Origin: Mageeibacillus sp. UBA1257
Lineage (GTDB): Bacteria; Bacillota; Clostridia; UBA1212; UBA1257
NCBI GenBank assembly: GCA_002308775.1
Contig: DBVT01000128.1
Coordinates: 232-22,064 of the forward strand
Length of the DNA stretch: 21,833 nt
Reading direction: 5' to 3'
This document shows positions 8,529-14,544 of this stretch, one piece after another (within the stretch, counting starts at the first letter, position 1; each line of letters begins with the position of its first letter). A model generated the notes under the pieces. That model saw only the letters and a program-made list of their open reading frames with translations. It was not told the origin of the DNA and searched no databases. Made by a program: the position numbers and the translations under genes.

Positions 8529-10837
8529 GTTCCTTCTCCGTTCTCTTCTGCTCCTGCGTTTTCAGATGTCTCCATGTCAGTGTTCCTTATGGCGAGGTTG
8601 ACCGCAGTCCCGACTTCTACTTCCGTACCTGCGGGGATGTCCTGCCAGACGACCTTGCCGATGCGGTGACCCGTCATGTTGAGATCCATCGAGTTGAGCA
8701 GATTAAATGATTCGTCTATCGTAAGTCCCGTAAGATCGGGCACAATGACTTTCGCGTGTTCTGCGTTTTCCGACGTGTATAAGAATATTACAGATCCTCT
8801 TGTTACGGGCGTCTGAGCCGGAGGATACTGCGCAATTACAGTCGCCGTAAGGGACGTATCGTCTCCGATGACTTTGCCCTTGAATGTGCTTCCCATCTTT
8901 GCAAGCACTTCCTGCACCGTCTGCTGCGTATAATCGGGCACGTAATAGTCCATCGTAAGTCTCTTGAAGTCGTCCTGTGTGTATTTTTTCTCGATTCCCT
9001 TGTATGTTAGTACTTCTTCGATTATTTCTCCGGCAACAGGAGCAGCTATCGCGCCGCCTCCTATGGAACCGACTGTCGGGTGGTCGAGAACTACCAGCAC
9101 GACTATTTCCGGGTCTTCCGCGGGAGCGATTCCCGCGAATGAAACAACGTATCTTCCCGTTTCAGCAGTATCCGTAGTTTCAGACGTTCCCGTTTTACCT
9201 GCGATCCTGTATCCGGGGATATACGCGTTGCTTCCCGTGCCTTCGTCTACGACCTTCTGAAGTATGCCCAGCGTCTCTTTGCAAGTGTCTTCGGAGACGA
9301 CCCGGCGGAGAACTTCCGTTTCAAAGCTCTTCACGACGTTGCCGTTTTCGTCAGTAAGATATTTTACTATTCTCGGAGTGCAAAGTGTGCCTCCGTTCGC
9401 GAGTGCGCAGTATGCGGTCGCCATCTGTATCGCAGACACCTGGAATCTCTGTCCGAAAGCCGCAACAGCGAGGTCTATGGTCGTAGGCTGCGGATGTATG
9501 ATGCTGCTGGCTTCTCCTGAGAGCATTATACCTGTTTTGTTTCTGAAACCGAACGCTTCGACATATCTGTAAAATCTCTCAAGCCCGAGTTTGAGAGCCA
9601 TCTTTGCGAAAACGGGGTTGCATGAATTGATTACAGCCTCTTCGAACGTCTCTTCTCCGTGGCTTTCATCTTCTTCCGTATCGTCGTTATCAGCCCAGCA
9701 CCTGATCGTCCAGCCGGCGAGCGAAAGAGCGTCATCTGTCACTTTCGTCTCTTTTGTGACAGTCGCCTCATCGAGAAGCATTGTCGTAACGAGTGCCTTG
9801 AATGTCGAACCGGGCTCATATGTGTCAGTCAAAGCCTTGTTTCTCCAAACTGTGGCATTTAATATCTCCACTCCGACTTCCGAATTGCCCTGCCATTCTT
9901 CTATCGGGATCGCGAGATTCGCATCGACAGGATAACCGTACGGATCGTTCGGATCAAAAACCGGATACGATGCCATAGCGAGAACGTCGCACGTTTTAGG
10001 ATCCATTATAATGCAGCATGCGCCTTCCTCGACTCCGTACGAAACGACTGCTTCCCTCAATTTTCTTTCAGCTATGCTCTGTATGTTTATATCTATCGTG
10101 AGTATGGCGTTGTATCCGTTTACGGCGTCGATCCTTCTCACCTGGTCGTAAGGAAGTTCGTTGCCTGATGTGTCAATATCCGCTATAACTCTTCCGGGAG
10201 TGCCCGTGAGGTAATCGTTCAGCGCAACTTCAACGCCGCAAACAAGTCCCTGATCGTCCGTACCGGTAAAACCGAGCACGTGACTTCCGAGGTTTCCGTT
10301 CGGGTAATATCTTATAAACGTATTGTCTACATAGATCGCGCCGGGGATATTGTCCTTCGTCCATTTTGCGATCTCTTTGCCTTTTTCCGTATCTATTTTT
10401 GTCGCGACGACCGCATAGCTCGATTTTTTCTCCAGAGCTGTCATGACATCGTTATAAGAGACGCCCAGAGTTTCCGACAGCTTCGTAGCGATCTTGCCCC
10501 TCGTCTCGTAAAGATTTATCTTGCCGTTTTCGGCAAGCGTATTTATATAATTTGAATTGACGGATACTTTTGAAGCCGTCAGGCTCGTCGCGAGGATGTT
10601 CCCGTTCGAATCGTATATTTTACCCCTCACAGGATCGAGCGTTCTTCCCGCCTGCTGCTGCTTGTATGCTTTTTCGGCGTACTCTTTGCCCTTAAAAAGC
10701 TGCAGCCACATCAGCCTGCCTGCGAGGATAAGGAATGCGAGAGCAAAGACTGCCAGCAGTATCAAAAGTTTGCCCTTGCTTTTGCGCGGCGTCTCTTCAC
10801 TTTTATCGGAAAAAAGTTTCTTGATAAAATCTCTCAA
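8525..10837 (-). CDS. Class B penicillin-binding protein with two PASTA domains (SpoVD/FtsI/PBP2x type)
   Basis: Division-type transpeptidase that cross-links peptidoglycan made by FtsW. The product is 770 aa with a cytoplasmic N-terminus and one membrane anchor (about 24-46). The PBP dimerisation domain begins near RTLDPVRGKIYDSNG. In the transpeptidase domain the active-site motifs are STFK (S344, K347), SCN (405-407) and KTGT (548-551). Two PASTA repeats follow (about 630-690 and 696-752), then a short acidic tail. An unusual acidic stretch, ADNDDTEEDESHGEE (382-396), precedes the SCN motif. The start is TTG 10837 with GGGAG about 9 nt upstream; there is no in-frame ATG before the membrane anchor. 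The gene is preceded by a 137-nt spacer with its own extended -10 promoter. SpoVD usually has one PASTA domain and PBP2x two, so the exact name is left open. Confidence 0.93.
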   Translation of the reverse strand: MRDFIKKLFSDKSEETPRKSKGKLLILLAVFALAFLILAGRLMWLQLFKGKEYAEKAYKQQQAGRTLDPVRGKIYDSNGNILATSLTASKVSVNSNYINTLAENGKINLYETRGKIATKLSETLGVSYNDVMTALEKKSSYAVVATKIDTEKGKEIAKWTKDNIPGAIYVDNTFIRYYPNGNLGSHVLGFTGTDDQGLVCGVEVALNDYLTGTPGRVIADIDTSGNELPYDQVRRIDAVNGYNAILTIDINIQSIAERKLREAVVSYGVEEGACCIIMDPKTCDVLAMASYPVFDPNDPYGYPVDANLAIPIEEWQGNSEVGVEILNATVWRNKALTDTYEPGSTFKALVTTMLLDEATVTKETKVTDDALSLAGWTIRCWADNDDTEEDESHGEETFEEAVINSCNPVFAKMALKLGLERFYRYVEAFGFRNKTGIMLSGEASSIIHPQPTTIDLAVAAFGQRFQVSAIQMATAYCALANGGTLCTPRIVKYLTDENGNVVKSFETEVLRRVVSEDTCKETLGILQKVVDEGTGSNAYIPGYRIAGKTGTSETTDTAETGRYVVSFAGIAPAEDPEIVVLVVLDHPTVGSIGGGAIAAPVAGEIIEEVLTYKGIEKKYTQDDFKRLTMDYYVPDYTQQTVQEVLAKMGSTFKGKVIGDDTSLTATVIAQYPPAQTPVTRGSVIFLYTSENAEHAKVIVPDLTGLTIDESFNLLNSMDLNMTGHRIGKVVWQDIPAGTEVEVGTAVNLAIRNTDMETSENAGAEENGEGT

Positions 10838-10869
10838 GTTCAGACACTCCCGTCTTACTTCCTTAAAGC

Positions 10870-10895
10870 AATAAAGCGGATCGCTCCGCCTTATT
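10870..10895 (-). other. 11-bp leader hairpin upstream of the PBP gene
   Basis: In minus-strand RNA, AAUAAGGCGGA, the GNRA-type loop GCGA and UCCGCUUUAUU pair over all 11 positions, using one G-U wobble. In plus-strand RNA the same position is an A-C mismatch, so the fold is better in the sense direction of the dcw operon. The sequence after it (GCTTTAAGG) is a poor terminator tail. It lies about 30 nt before the TTG start, inside the leader predicted from the promoter at 10910-10918, and could act in stability, processing or attenuation. Confidence 0.5.
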
Positions 10896-10974
10896 CTTTT
10901 TCATACATAATTATAACACTTTTGTAAATCAAATGAATACTCTTTTGTACATTAAAAATCGTTTCTTTTGTACA
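10896..10974 (-). repeat. Tandem 23-nt-period repeat in the ftsL-PBP spacer
   Basis: On the plus strand CTTTTGTACA (10965-10974), CTTTTGTACA (10942-10951) and CTTTTGTAAA (10919-10928) lie exactly 23 nt apart. A degenerate fourth unit, CTTTTTCATA (10896-10905), is in the same register. The units cover and flank the extended -10 promoter, so regulator binding is a plausible role. I do not recognise the motif. Related units occur in the next spacer at 11471-11503. Confidence 0.6.
10910..10918 (-). promoter_or_regulatory. Extended -10 promoter upstream of the PBP gene
   Basis: The minus strand reads TGTTATAAT, a perfect extended -10 (TGnTATAAT). The best -35 candidate, TTCATT at 16 nt, is weak, as is common for extended -10 promoters. 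The start would be near 10903, giving about a 66-nt leader that contains the hairpin at 10870-10895. PBP, murE, murF, mraY and ftsW could thus be expressed independently of mraZ. Confidence 0.55.
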
Positions 10975-10975
10975 T
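10929..10975 (-). other. Two chained 7-codon mini-ORFs after ftsL
   Basis: Within the repeat, ATG 10975 opens MYKRNDF ending in TAA, and the overlapping TAATG opens MYKRVFI ending in TGA at 10929. The first ATG overlaps the ftsL stop (TGATG) and has AGGA 8 nt upstream inside ftsL. Translation is conceivable, but the shared residues follow directly from the repeated DNA motif, so this may be coincidence. Confidence 0.2.
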
Positions 10976-11439
10976 CAGACGAGTCCTACAAAACGTTTCA
11001 GTCTCTCTATGAGGGACATCTTCACTTCACTTTCGCCTTTATCTTCTGTAAGCTCTATATTTACGATCTCCGTCCTGTCGCAGGACACCGGATCGATATA
11101 GACTTTCTGAGCGCCTTCGGGGAGCTTCATTCCGAATCTCTCTTCCGCGATCTGCTTGAGATCCGCGAGGTTCGAATATTCGGCCAGTTCCTTGTTCAGC
11201 TTTCTGTTTTCTTCAACTGCCTGTTCGTACTTTTTCTGCGTCTGGTTTATCTTGTGACCGATCTCCGTTATGGAAGCGTATCTGAAGAGCACCAGCAGCG
11301 CGAACGCGAACACCAAAAGGATCTTGAGCACGAATGTAAAAGTGTCCTTGCGGTACTTTTTTCTGTCATTGTAATCGACTATCAAACCGTGTGGCTGATA
11401 ACCGCGATCAGCTTCGACTGATTCACTCGGCACTCTCAT
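10975..11439 (-). CDS. ftsL: FtsL/DivIC-like cell division protein
   Basis: Bitopic division protein expected to join the FtsL-DivIC-DivIB complex that activates the septal FtsW-PBP synthase. The 154-aa product has a charged cytoplasmic N-terminus, one transmembrane helix (about 34-52), then a coiled coil with heptad-like leucines (about 57-92) and a short extracytoplasmic end with FGMKLPEGAQKVYI, a pattern typical of FtsL. Sequence identity in this family is low, so the call rests on topology and on its place between rsmH and the class B PBP. AGGTGA sits about 7 nt before ATG 11439. Unlike its neighbours it is flanked by long spacers on both sides (165 nt upstream, 137 nt downstream). Confidence 0.85.
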   Translation of the reverse strand: MRVPSESVEADRGYQPHGLIVDYNDRKKYRKDTFTFVLKILLVFAFALLVLFRYASITEIGHKINQTQKKYEQAVEENRKLNKELAEYSNLADLKQIAEERFGMKLPEGAQKVYIDPVSCDRTEIVNIELTEDKGESEVKMSLIERLKRFVGLV

Positions 11440-11470
11440 TTTGTGTTCACCTGCCTTTTACAAGCAATTT

Positions 11471-11503
11471 CTTTTGTACTTTAAAAATTTTATCTTTAGT
11501 ATA
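11471..11503 (-). repeat. Second copy of the 23-nt-period repeat, upstream of ftsL
   Basis: On the plus strand CTTTTGTACT (11471-11480) and CTTTAGTATA (11494-11503) are again exactly 23 nt apart. The spacer between units is also conserved: the minus-strand unit starting at 11503 matches the one starting at 10974 at 18 of 23 positions, including a shared TTTTTAA end. A further unit out of register, CTTTAGTAAA, lies at 11547-11556. Confidence 0.55.
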
Positions 11504-11553
11504 TCGTGAACTTATCTTCAGTTCTCTTACCGTTCTCTAAACGGCTCTTTAGT

Positions 11554-11587
11554 AAAAAATCTATTTCATTCTCTTTAAGATGAAATA
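11554..11587 (-). terminator. Terminator-like AT-rich hairpin between rsmH and ftsL
   Basis: Minus strand: TATTTCAT, a 10-nt loop and ATGAAATA form a perfect 8-bp stem, followed by GA and six T residues. The stem is AT-rich and so weak. It lies 17 nt after the rsmH stop codon and could give partial termination, reducing read-through from mraZ-rsmH into ftsL and the PBP. The rest of the 165-nt spacer holds the repeats, a small CCGTT/AACGG stem (11528-11542 region) and the ftsL ribosome binding site. I find no convincing -35/-10 pair for ftsL. Confidence 0.4.
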
Positions 11588-11604
11588 TTCAGTTTGTCCG
11601 CTCC

Positions 11605-12585
11605 TCAATATTTTTCGAATATTCGGAGACTTGCGCAGGATGAACGCGGATTTTCCGCGATCTCCTCTTCGTCGGGGAAGATTCCCCTGCCGAGCATTTT
11701 ACCCAGAGGTTTTTTCCCGCATACGCACACCGGAAAGTTTTTCGGACATGTGCACGGATCCTCTTTTTCCCTGAAGACCTTTCTGCAGATCCTCGTCTCA
11801 AGCGATTCGAACGTCAGCACGCAGAGCCTTCCCCCGCTGCTTAAAATGTCTATGGCCTCTCCGAGTCCTTTCTCGAGCACTTCAAGCTCTTTGTTGACTT
11901 CTATTCTGATCGCCTGGAATGTTCTCTTTGCCGGATGACCTTTCTCAGCCAGTCTCGCCTTTTGCGGTATCGCTTTCTCGATGATCCTGACGAGCTCGCC
12001 CGTCGTTTCGATCCTCTTCTGCTCTCTGGCTCTCACGATCTCTCTGCTTATCTGCGACGCGAATTTTTCGTCGCTGTACGCGTAGATCATCTCTCTCAGT
12101 TTTTCCTGAGGATAATCATTTACGACATCCGCTCCTGTAAGTTCGCCCTGCAGATCCATTCTCATATCGATCGGACTGTCGAATCTGTAACTGAATCCTC
12201 TCTCTTCCGAATCAAGCTGAAAGGATGACACGCCCAGATCCATCAGTATTCCGTCGACTTTGTCGATCCCGAATGAATCGCACACCTTTTTTAAGTTTAC
12301 AAAGTTCGATTTGGCGGTTTTGAATTCGCCTTCCGTTTTCACATGCGACAGTTTTTTCACCGCCGTCGCGAGTGCCATCTCGTCCTGGTCAATGCCGATC
12401 AACAGACCGCCTCTGCCAAGTCTCGACAGTATCTCGGAGGAATGTCCCGCTCCTCCCAGCGTCGCGTCAACGTAAATGCCGTCAGGCTTTATATTGAGCG
12501 CTTCGATCACCTGTTTTAACATAACAGGCTTGTGGACCATCTGTCCGTAATCTCTTTCGTTTCTTTCGGATCTGTCAGATTCCAT
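11605..12585 (-). CDS. rsmH: 16S rRNA (cytosine1402-N4)-methyltransferase RsmH (MraW)
   Basis: SAM-dependent methyltransferase that N4-methylates C1402 in the 16S rRNA decoding centre. The 326-aa product contains HKPVMLKQVIEAL, the SAM-binding VDATLGGAGHSSEIL, GIDQDEMAL, ILMDLGVSS, HPAKRTFQAIRI and a C-terminal Cys-rich CTCPKNFPVCVCGKKP, all typical of RsmH. The usually conserved SFHSLEDR stretch reads TFESLETR, with the His and Asp replaced. The ATG at 12585 follows the mraZ stop by 5 nt but has only a weak ribosome binding site; ATG 12540 (MVHKPVML) would match the usual family N-terminus and is an alternative start. Confidence 0.95.
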   Translation of the reverse strand: MESDRSERNERDYGQMVHKPVMLKQVIEALNIKPDGIYVDATLGGAGHSSEILSRLGRGGLLIGIDQDEMALATAVKKLSHVKTEGEFKTAKSNFVNLKKVCDSFGIDKVDGILMDLGVSSFQLDSEERGFSYRFDSPIDMRMDLQGELTGADVVNDYPQEKLREMIYAYSDEKFASQISREIVRAREQKRIETTGELVRIIEKAIPQKARLAEKGHPAKRTFQAIRIEVNKELEVLEKGLGEAIDILSSGGRLCVLTFESLETRICRKVFREKEDPCTCPKNFPVCVCGKKPLGKMLGRGIFPDEEEIAENPRSSCASLRIFEKY

Positions 12586-12590
12586 CGCTC

Positions 12591-13037
12591 TTAGAAATCG
12601 AGAAGTTTCAAAGCGTTCTCAAGGAATTCGTCGTGCTCGTAATCTGCGTTTCCGCCTTCTCTTTCGTACTTCTTGTACTCTTCCGTATCCCATATTTCGA
12701 TACGGTCTATCAAACCCGTCACGAATACGTCTTTTTTGAGACCGGCATATTCTCTCAGCGTCTGATCAATGAGTATTCTTCCCTGCTTGTCACATTCGCA
12801 GTCCTGGGCGCAGCCTATGATATGTCTCACGAGCTTTCTGCCTTCCGGACCGGACGTCTTCATCTCTTCGAGTCTCTGGAGCATCATTTCGTATCTTTCT
12901 TTCGTATATACTGCGATGCATTTGTCGAAACCCTTTACGAGTTTGAACGTCTGACCAAGTCCCTCGCGAAATTTAACGGGAACGACCAGTCTGCCCTTTT
13001 CGTCTATGGAATTGAATGATCCGCCTTCGAAGAACAT
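12591..13037 (-). CDS. mraZ: Transcriptional regulator MraZ
   Basis: DNA-binding protein of the SpoVT/AbrB-like fold, first gene of the dcw operon and known in several bacteria to regulate its own promoter. The 148-aa product has two MraZ repeats, each with the characteristic D..GR motif: IDEKGRLVVPVKFRE (about 11-25) and CDKQGRILIDQTLREYAG (about 82-99). It ends with IEIWDTEEYKKYE. AAGGAGA lies about 6 nt before the ATG, a strong ribosome binding site. Upstream are a promoter and two TGTGGTA direct repeats that are likely its own operator. Confidence 0.96.
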   Translation of the reverse strand: MFFEGGSFNSIDEKGRLVVPVKFREGLGQTFKLVKGFDKCIAVYTKERYEMMLQRLEEMKTSGPEGRKLVRHIIGCAQDCECDKQGRILIDQTLREYAGLKKDVFVTGLIDRIEIWDTEEYKKYEREGGNADYEHDEFLENALKLLDF

Positions 13038-13129
13038 ACAGGTCTCCTTTCTTTCGCGATCTCTCGTAAAAATCTTTGAAAACGGACGTCGTAGGAGACA
13101 CTTTTGCGGCTGTCATTTTGGCTTTCGCC

Positions 13130-13146
13130 TACCACATTTTACCACA
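13130..13146 (-). promoter_or_regulatory. Probable MraZ operator: two direct repeats at 10-bp period
   Basis: The minus strand carries TGTGGTA at 13140-13146 and again at 13130-13136, a period of exactly 10 bp. MraZ in E. coli is known to bind TGG-type direct repeats at the same period. The repeats lie in the mraZ leader, about 25-40 nt downstream of the predicted transcription start. Binding by this MraZ is inferred. Confidence 0.6.
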
Positions 13147-13176
13147 AAATGCCTTCCGGCTTCCCTTTTCGATGTA

Positions 13177-13204
13177 ATTTTACCATATATAAAAGATTTT
13201 GCAA
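13177..13204 (-). promoter_or_regulatory. Sigma-A-type promoter of the mraZ (dcw) operon
   Basis: Minus strand: -35 TTGCAA (13199-13204), 16-nt spacer, -10 TAAAAT (13177-13182), with a predicted start near 13170. It follows the rodA terminator, so the dcw genes form a separate transcription unit from the infB-rodA block. Confidence 0.6.
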
Positions 13205-13214
13205 TACCCAAAAT

Positions 13215-13243
13215 CGACTTTTTTCGACTTTTTTTGCTTTTTT
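13215..13243 (-). promoter_or_regulatory. Phased A/T tracts behind the mraZ promoter (UP-element-like)
   Basis: Three runs of T on the plus strand (A on the minus), at 13219-13224, 13229-13235 and 13238-13243, recur at about 10-bp intervals; the first two are part of a CGACTTTTTT direct repeat. They fall at roughly -49 to -73 relative to the predicted mraZ start, where UP elements or intrinsically curved DNA raise promoter strength. Confidence 0.45.
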
Positions 13244-13317
13244 GACAAAAAAATTTCTCTCCGAGGTGAAATTTTCCCTCCGTTGGAACTTTTCTCCGCT
13301 TTCCGCTCCGCGAGCGT

Positions 13318-13352
13318 AAAAAAAGCCCCGTTCGTTTTTAAAACGACGGGGC
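13318..13352 (-). terminator. Intrinsic terminator of the infB-rodA block
   Basis: Minus strand: GCCCCGT pairs with ACGGGGC, the inner CGTTTT pairs with AAAACG (one bulged base), and seven T residues follow directly. It lies 31 nt after the rodA stop codon and is the strongest terminator in the window. Confidence 0.9.
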
Positions 13353-13383
13353 ATACGATTTATGCTTCTCTATTATCTTATTT

Positions 13384-14544
13384 TTAAACGAAGACTCCCT
13401 TTTTCCTTCGCTTCGATATGCTGAGCAACAGTCCGATCGATATAAAATTCGTCACCATGGCACTTCCCCCCTGGCTCACGAACGGAAGCGGAAGACCGGT
13501 TATGGGAAGAATTCCCACATTCATGCCCAGGTTCTCGAAAATGTACGCCGCGAACATCGCGAATATACCTGCTGCGATGCACTGTCCGAATATATCTCTG
13601 GCCTTTGAAGATATCGAGATCATTTTGATCAGGAGCGCCGCGAAAAGTCCGACGAATATAAGACACCATAAAAATCCGCCTTCTTCTCCGATGACAGAAA
13701 AGATCATGTCGGAAAGTTTTACCAGGATCTTGTTCGAGGTGTTCATGCTTCCCTCGCCGATGCCCTGACCGAACAGTTTTCCGGAGCCTATCGCAGTTAT
13801 CGATCGAGTCTGCTGCAGAGAGTATTCCGGATATTTTTCGGGTTGGAAGAAAGCCATTATTCTTGCTCGCCTCGTCGAATTCAGGTAAAATTTCCACACG
13901 AACGCGACTCCGACAAGAGCTACTCCCGCGAGAACAGCGATATGTCTGAATTTGAATTTTATTTTACCGACGAAGAGCATCACGATAAAGATAACGCACA
14001 GAGTCATGACCATTCCGAGGTCCATCTGCAGGAACATAAGAGCGAGCGGGATCAGGAACGAAATGAGCAGGACCACAAAATCCTCTGTGGTGATCTCCTC
14101 TTCCCGTATCCTCTCAATGTATTTTGCGGCGACTATTATGAACGCCGGTTTCATCAGTTCTGCGGGCTGGTAAGTCACGAATTTGAGGTCTATCCAGCTC
14201 CGGCTGCCTCCGGAAGACGATCCGAGTCCCGGAATGAATACCGCCAGCATCAGAGCCACGTTTATTATGTAAAACGGAAACGAAAGATTTCTGAGATATC
14301 CGTAGTCCACGAAATTCAACAGAAGCGCGAGCGCCACTCCGATCACTATTCCGGCGACCTGGATTATCATCGCTCTCACTCCGTGATCTGCGTATTTGTC
14401 GTACTGCGCGCTGTTCAGGAATATCAGTCCCAGCGCTGATATCGTTAAAACGATTGTCAGCAAAATATAGTCAAAGCCGACGTCGCTGCTGCGGCCCCGG
14501 CCTCTGTCTGACTCATAGATTCTGACTTCGTGAACTTGCTTCAT
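13384..14544 (-). CDS. rodA: SEDS peptidoglycan polymerase, RodA type
   Basis: Membrane glycosyltransferase that polymerises lipid II, predicted to serve side-wall elongation. The 386-aa product has a charged 20-residue N-terminus and about ten transmembrane helices. Motifs are GGSRSWIDL (112-120), YQPAELMKPA (125-134), LSDMIFSVIGEEGGF (277-291) with the catalytic-type Asp279, and LPITGLPLPFVSQGGS near the C-terminus. It is the second SEDS protein in the window; the other (3461-4612) sits with the division PBP, which makes this one the better RodA candidate. No partner PBP2 is adjacent. Its ATG overlaps the lgt stop by 4 nt, and it is followed by a strong terminator. Confidence 0.9.
   Translation of the reverse strand: MKQVHEVRIYESDRGRGRSSDVGFDYILLTIVLTISALGLIFLNSAQYDKYADHGVRAMIIQVAGIVIGVALALLLNFVDYGYLRNLSFPFYIINVALMLAVFIPGLGSSSGGSRSWIDLKFVTYQPAELMKPAFIIVAAKYIERIREEEITTEDFVVLLISFLIPLALMFLQMDLGMVMTLCVIFIVMLFVGKIKFKFRHIAVLAGVALVGVAFVWKFYLNSTRRARIMAFFQPEKYPEYSLQQTRSITAIGSGKLFGQGIGEGSMNTSNKILVKLSDMIFSVIGEEGGFLWCLIFVGLFAALLIKMISISSKARDIFGQCIAAGIFAMFAAYIFENLGMNVGILPITGLPLPFVSQGGSAMVTNFISIGLLLSISKRRKKGVFV

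Larger units (their letters stand above)
13038..13383. other. 346-nt intergenic control region between rodA and mraZ
   Basis: No gene is supported here. In minus-strand order it holds the rodA terminator (13318-13352), phased T-tracts (13215-13243), the mraZ promoter (13177-13204), TGTGGTA repeats (13130-13146) and an mraZ leader of about 130 nt. The leader has a small GGC-GAAA-GCC hairpin next to the repeats but no riboswitch that I recognise. Confidence 0.7.

Noticed and set aside
10896..10974. WalR (YycF) or MraZ site as an explanation of the 23-nt repeat
   Set aside because: WalR sites have TGT half-sites 11 bp apart and MraZ sites repeat at 10 bp; the 23-nt step and CTTTTGTAC core fit neither.
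13240..13246. Plus-strand TTGACA as a -35 element
   Set aside because: No -10 hexamer at 16-18 nt and no plus-strand gene follows; it is part of the T-tract region.
13139..13354. 71-aa open frame on the minus strand between rodA and mraZ
   Set aside because: It spans the rodA terminator, the T-tracts and the mraZ promoter, has a composition explained by those elements, and resembles no protein I know.
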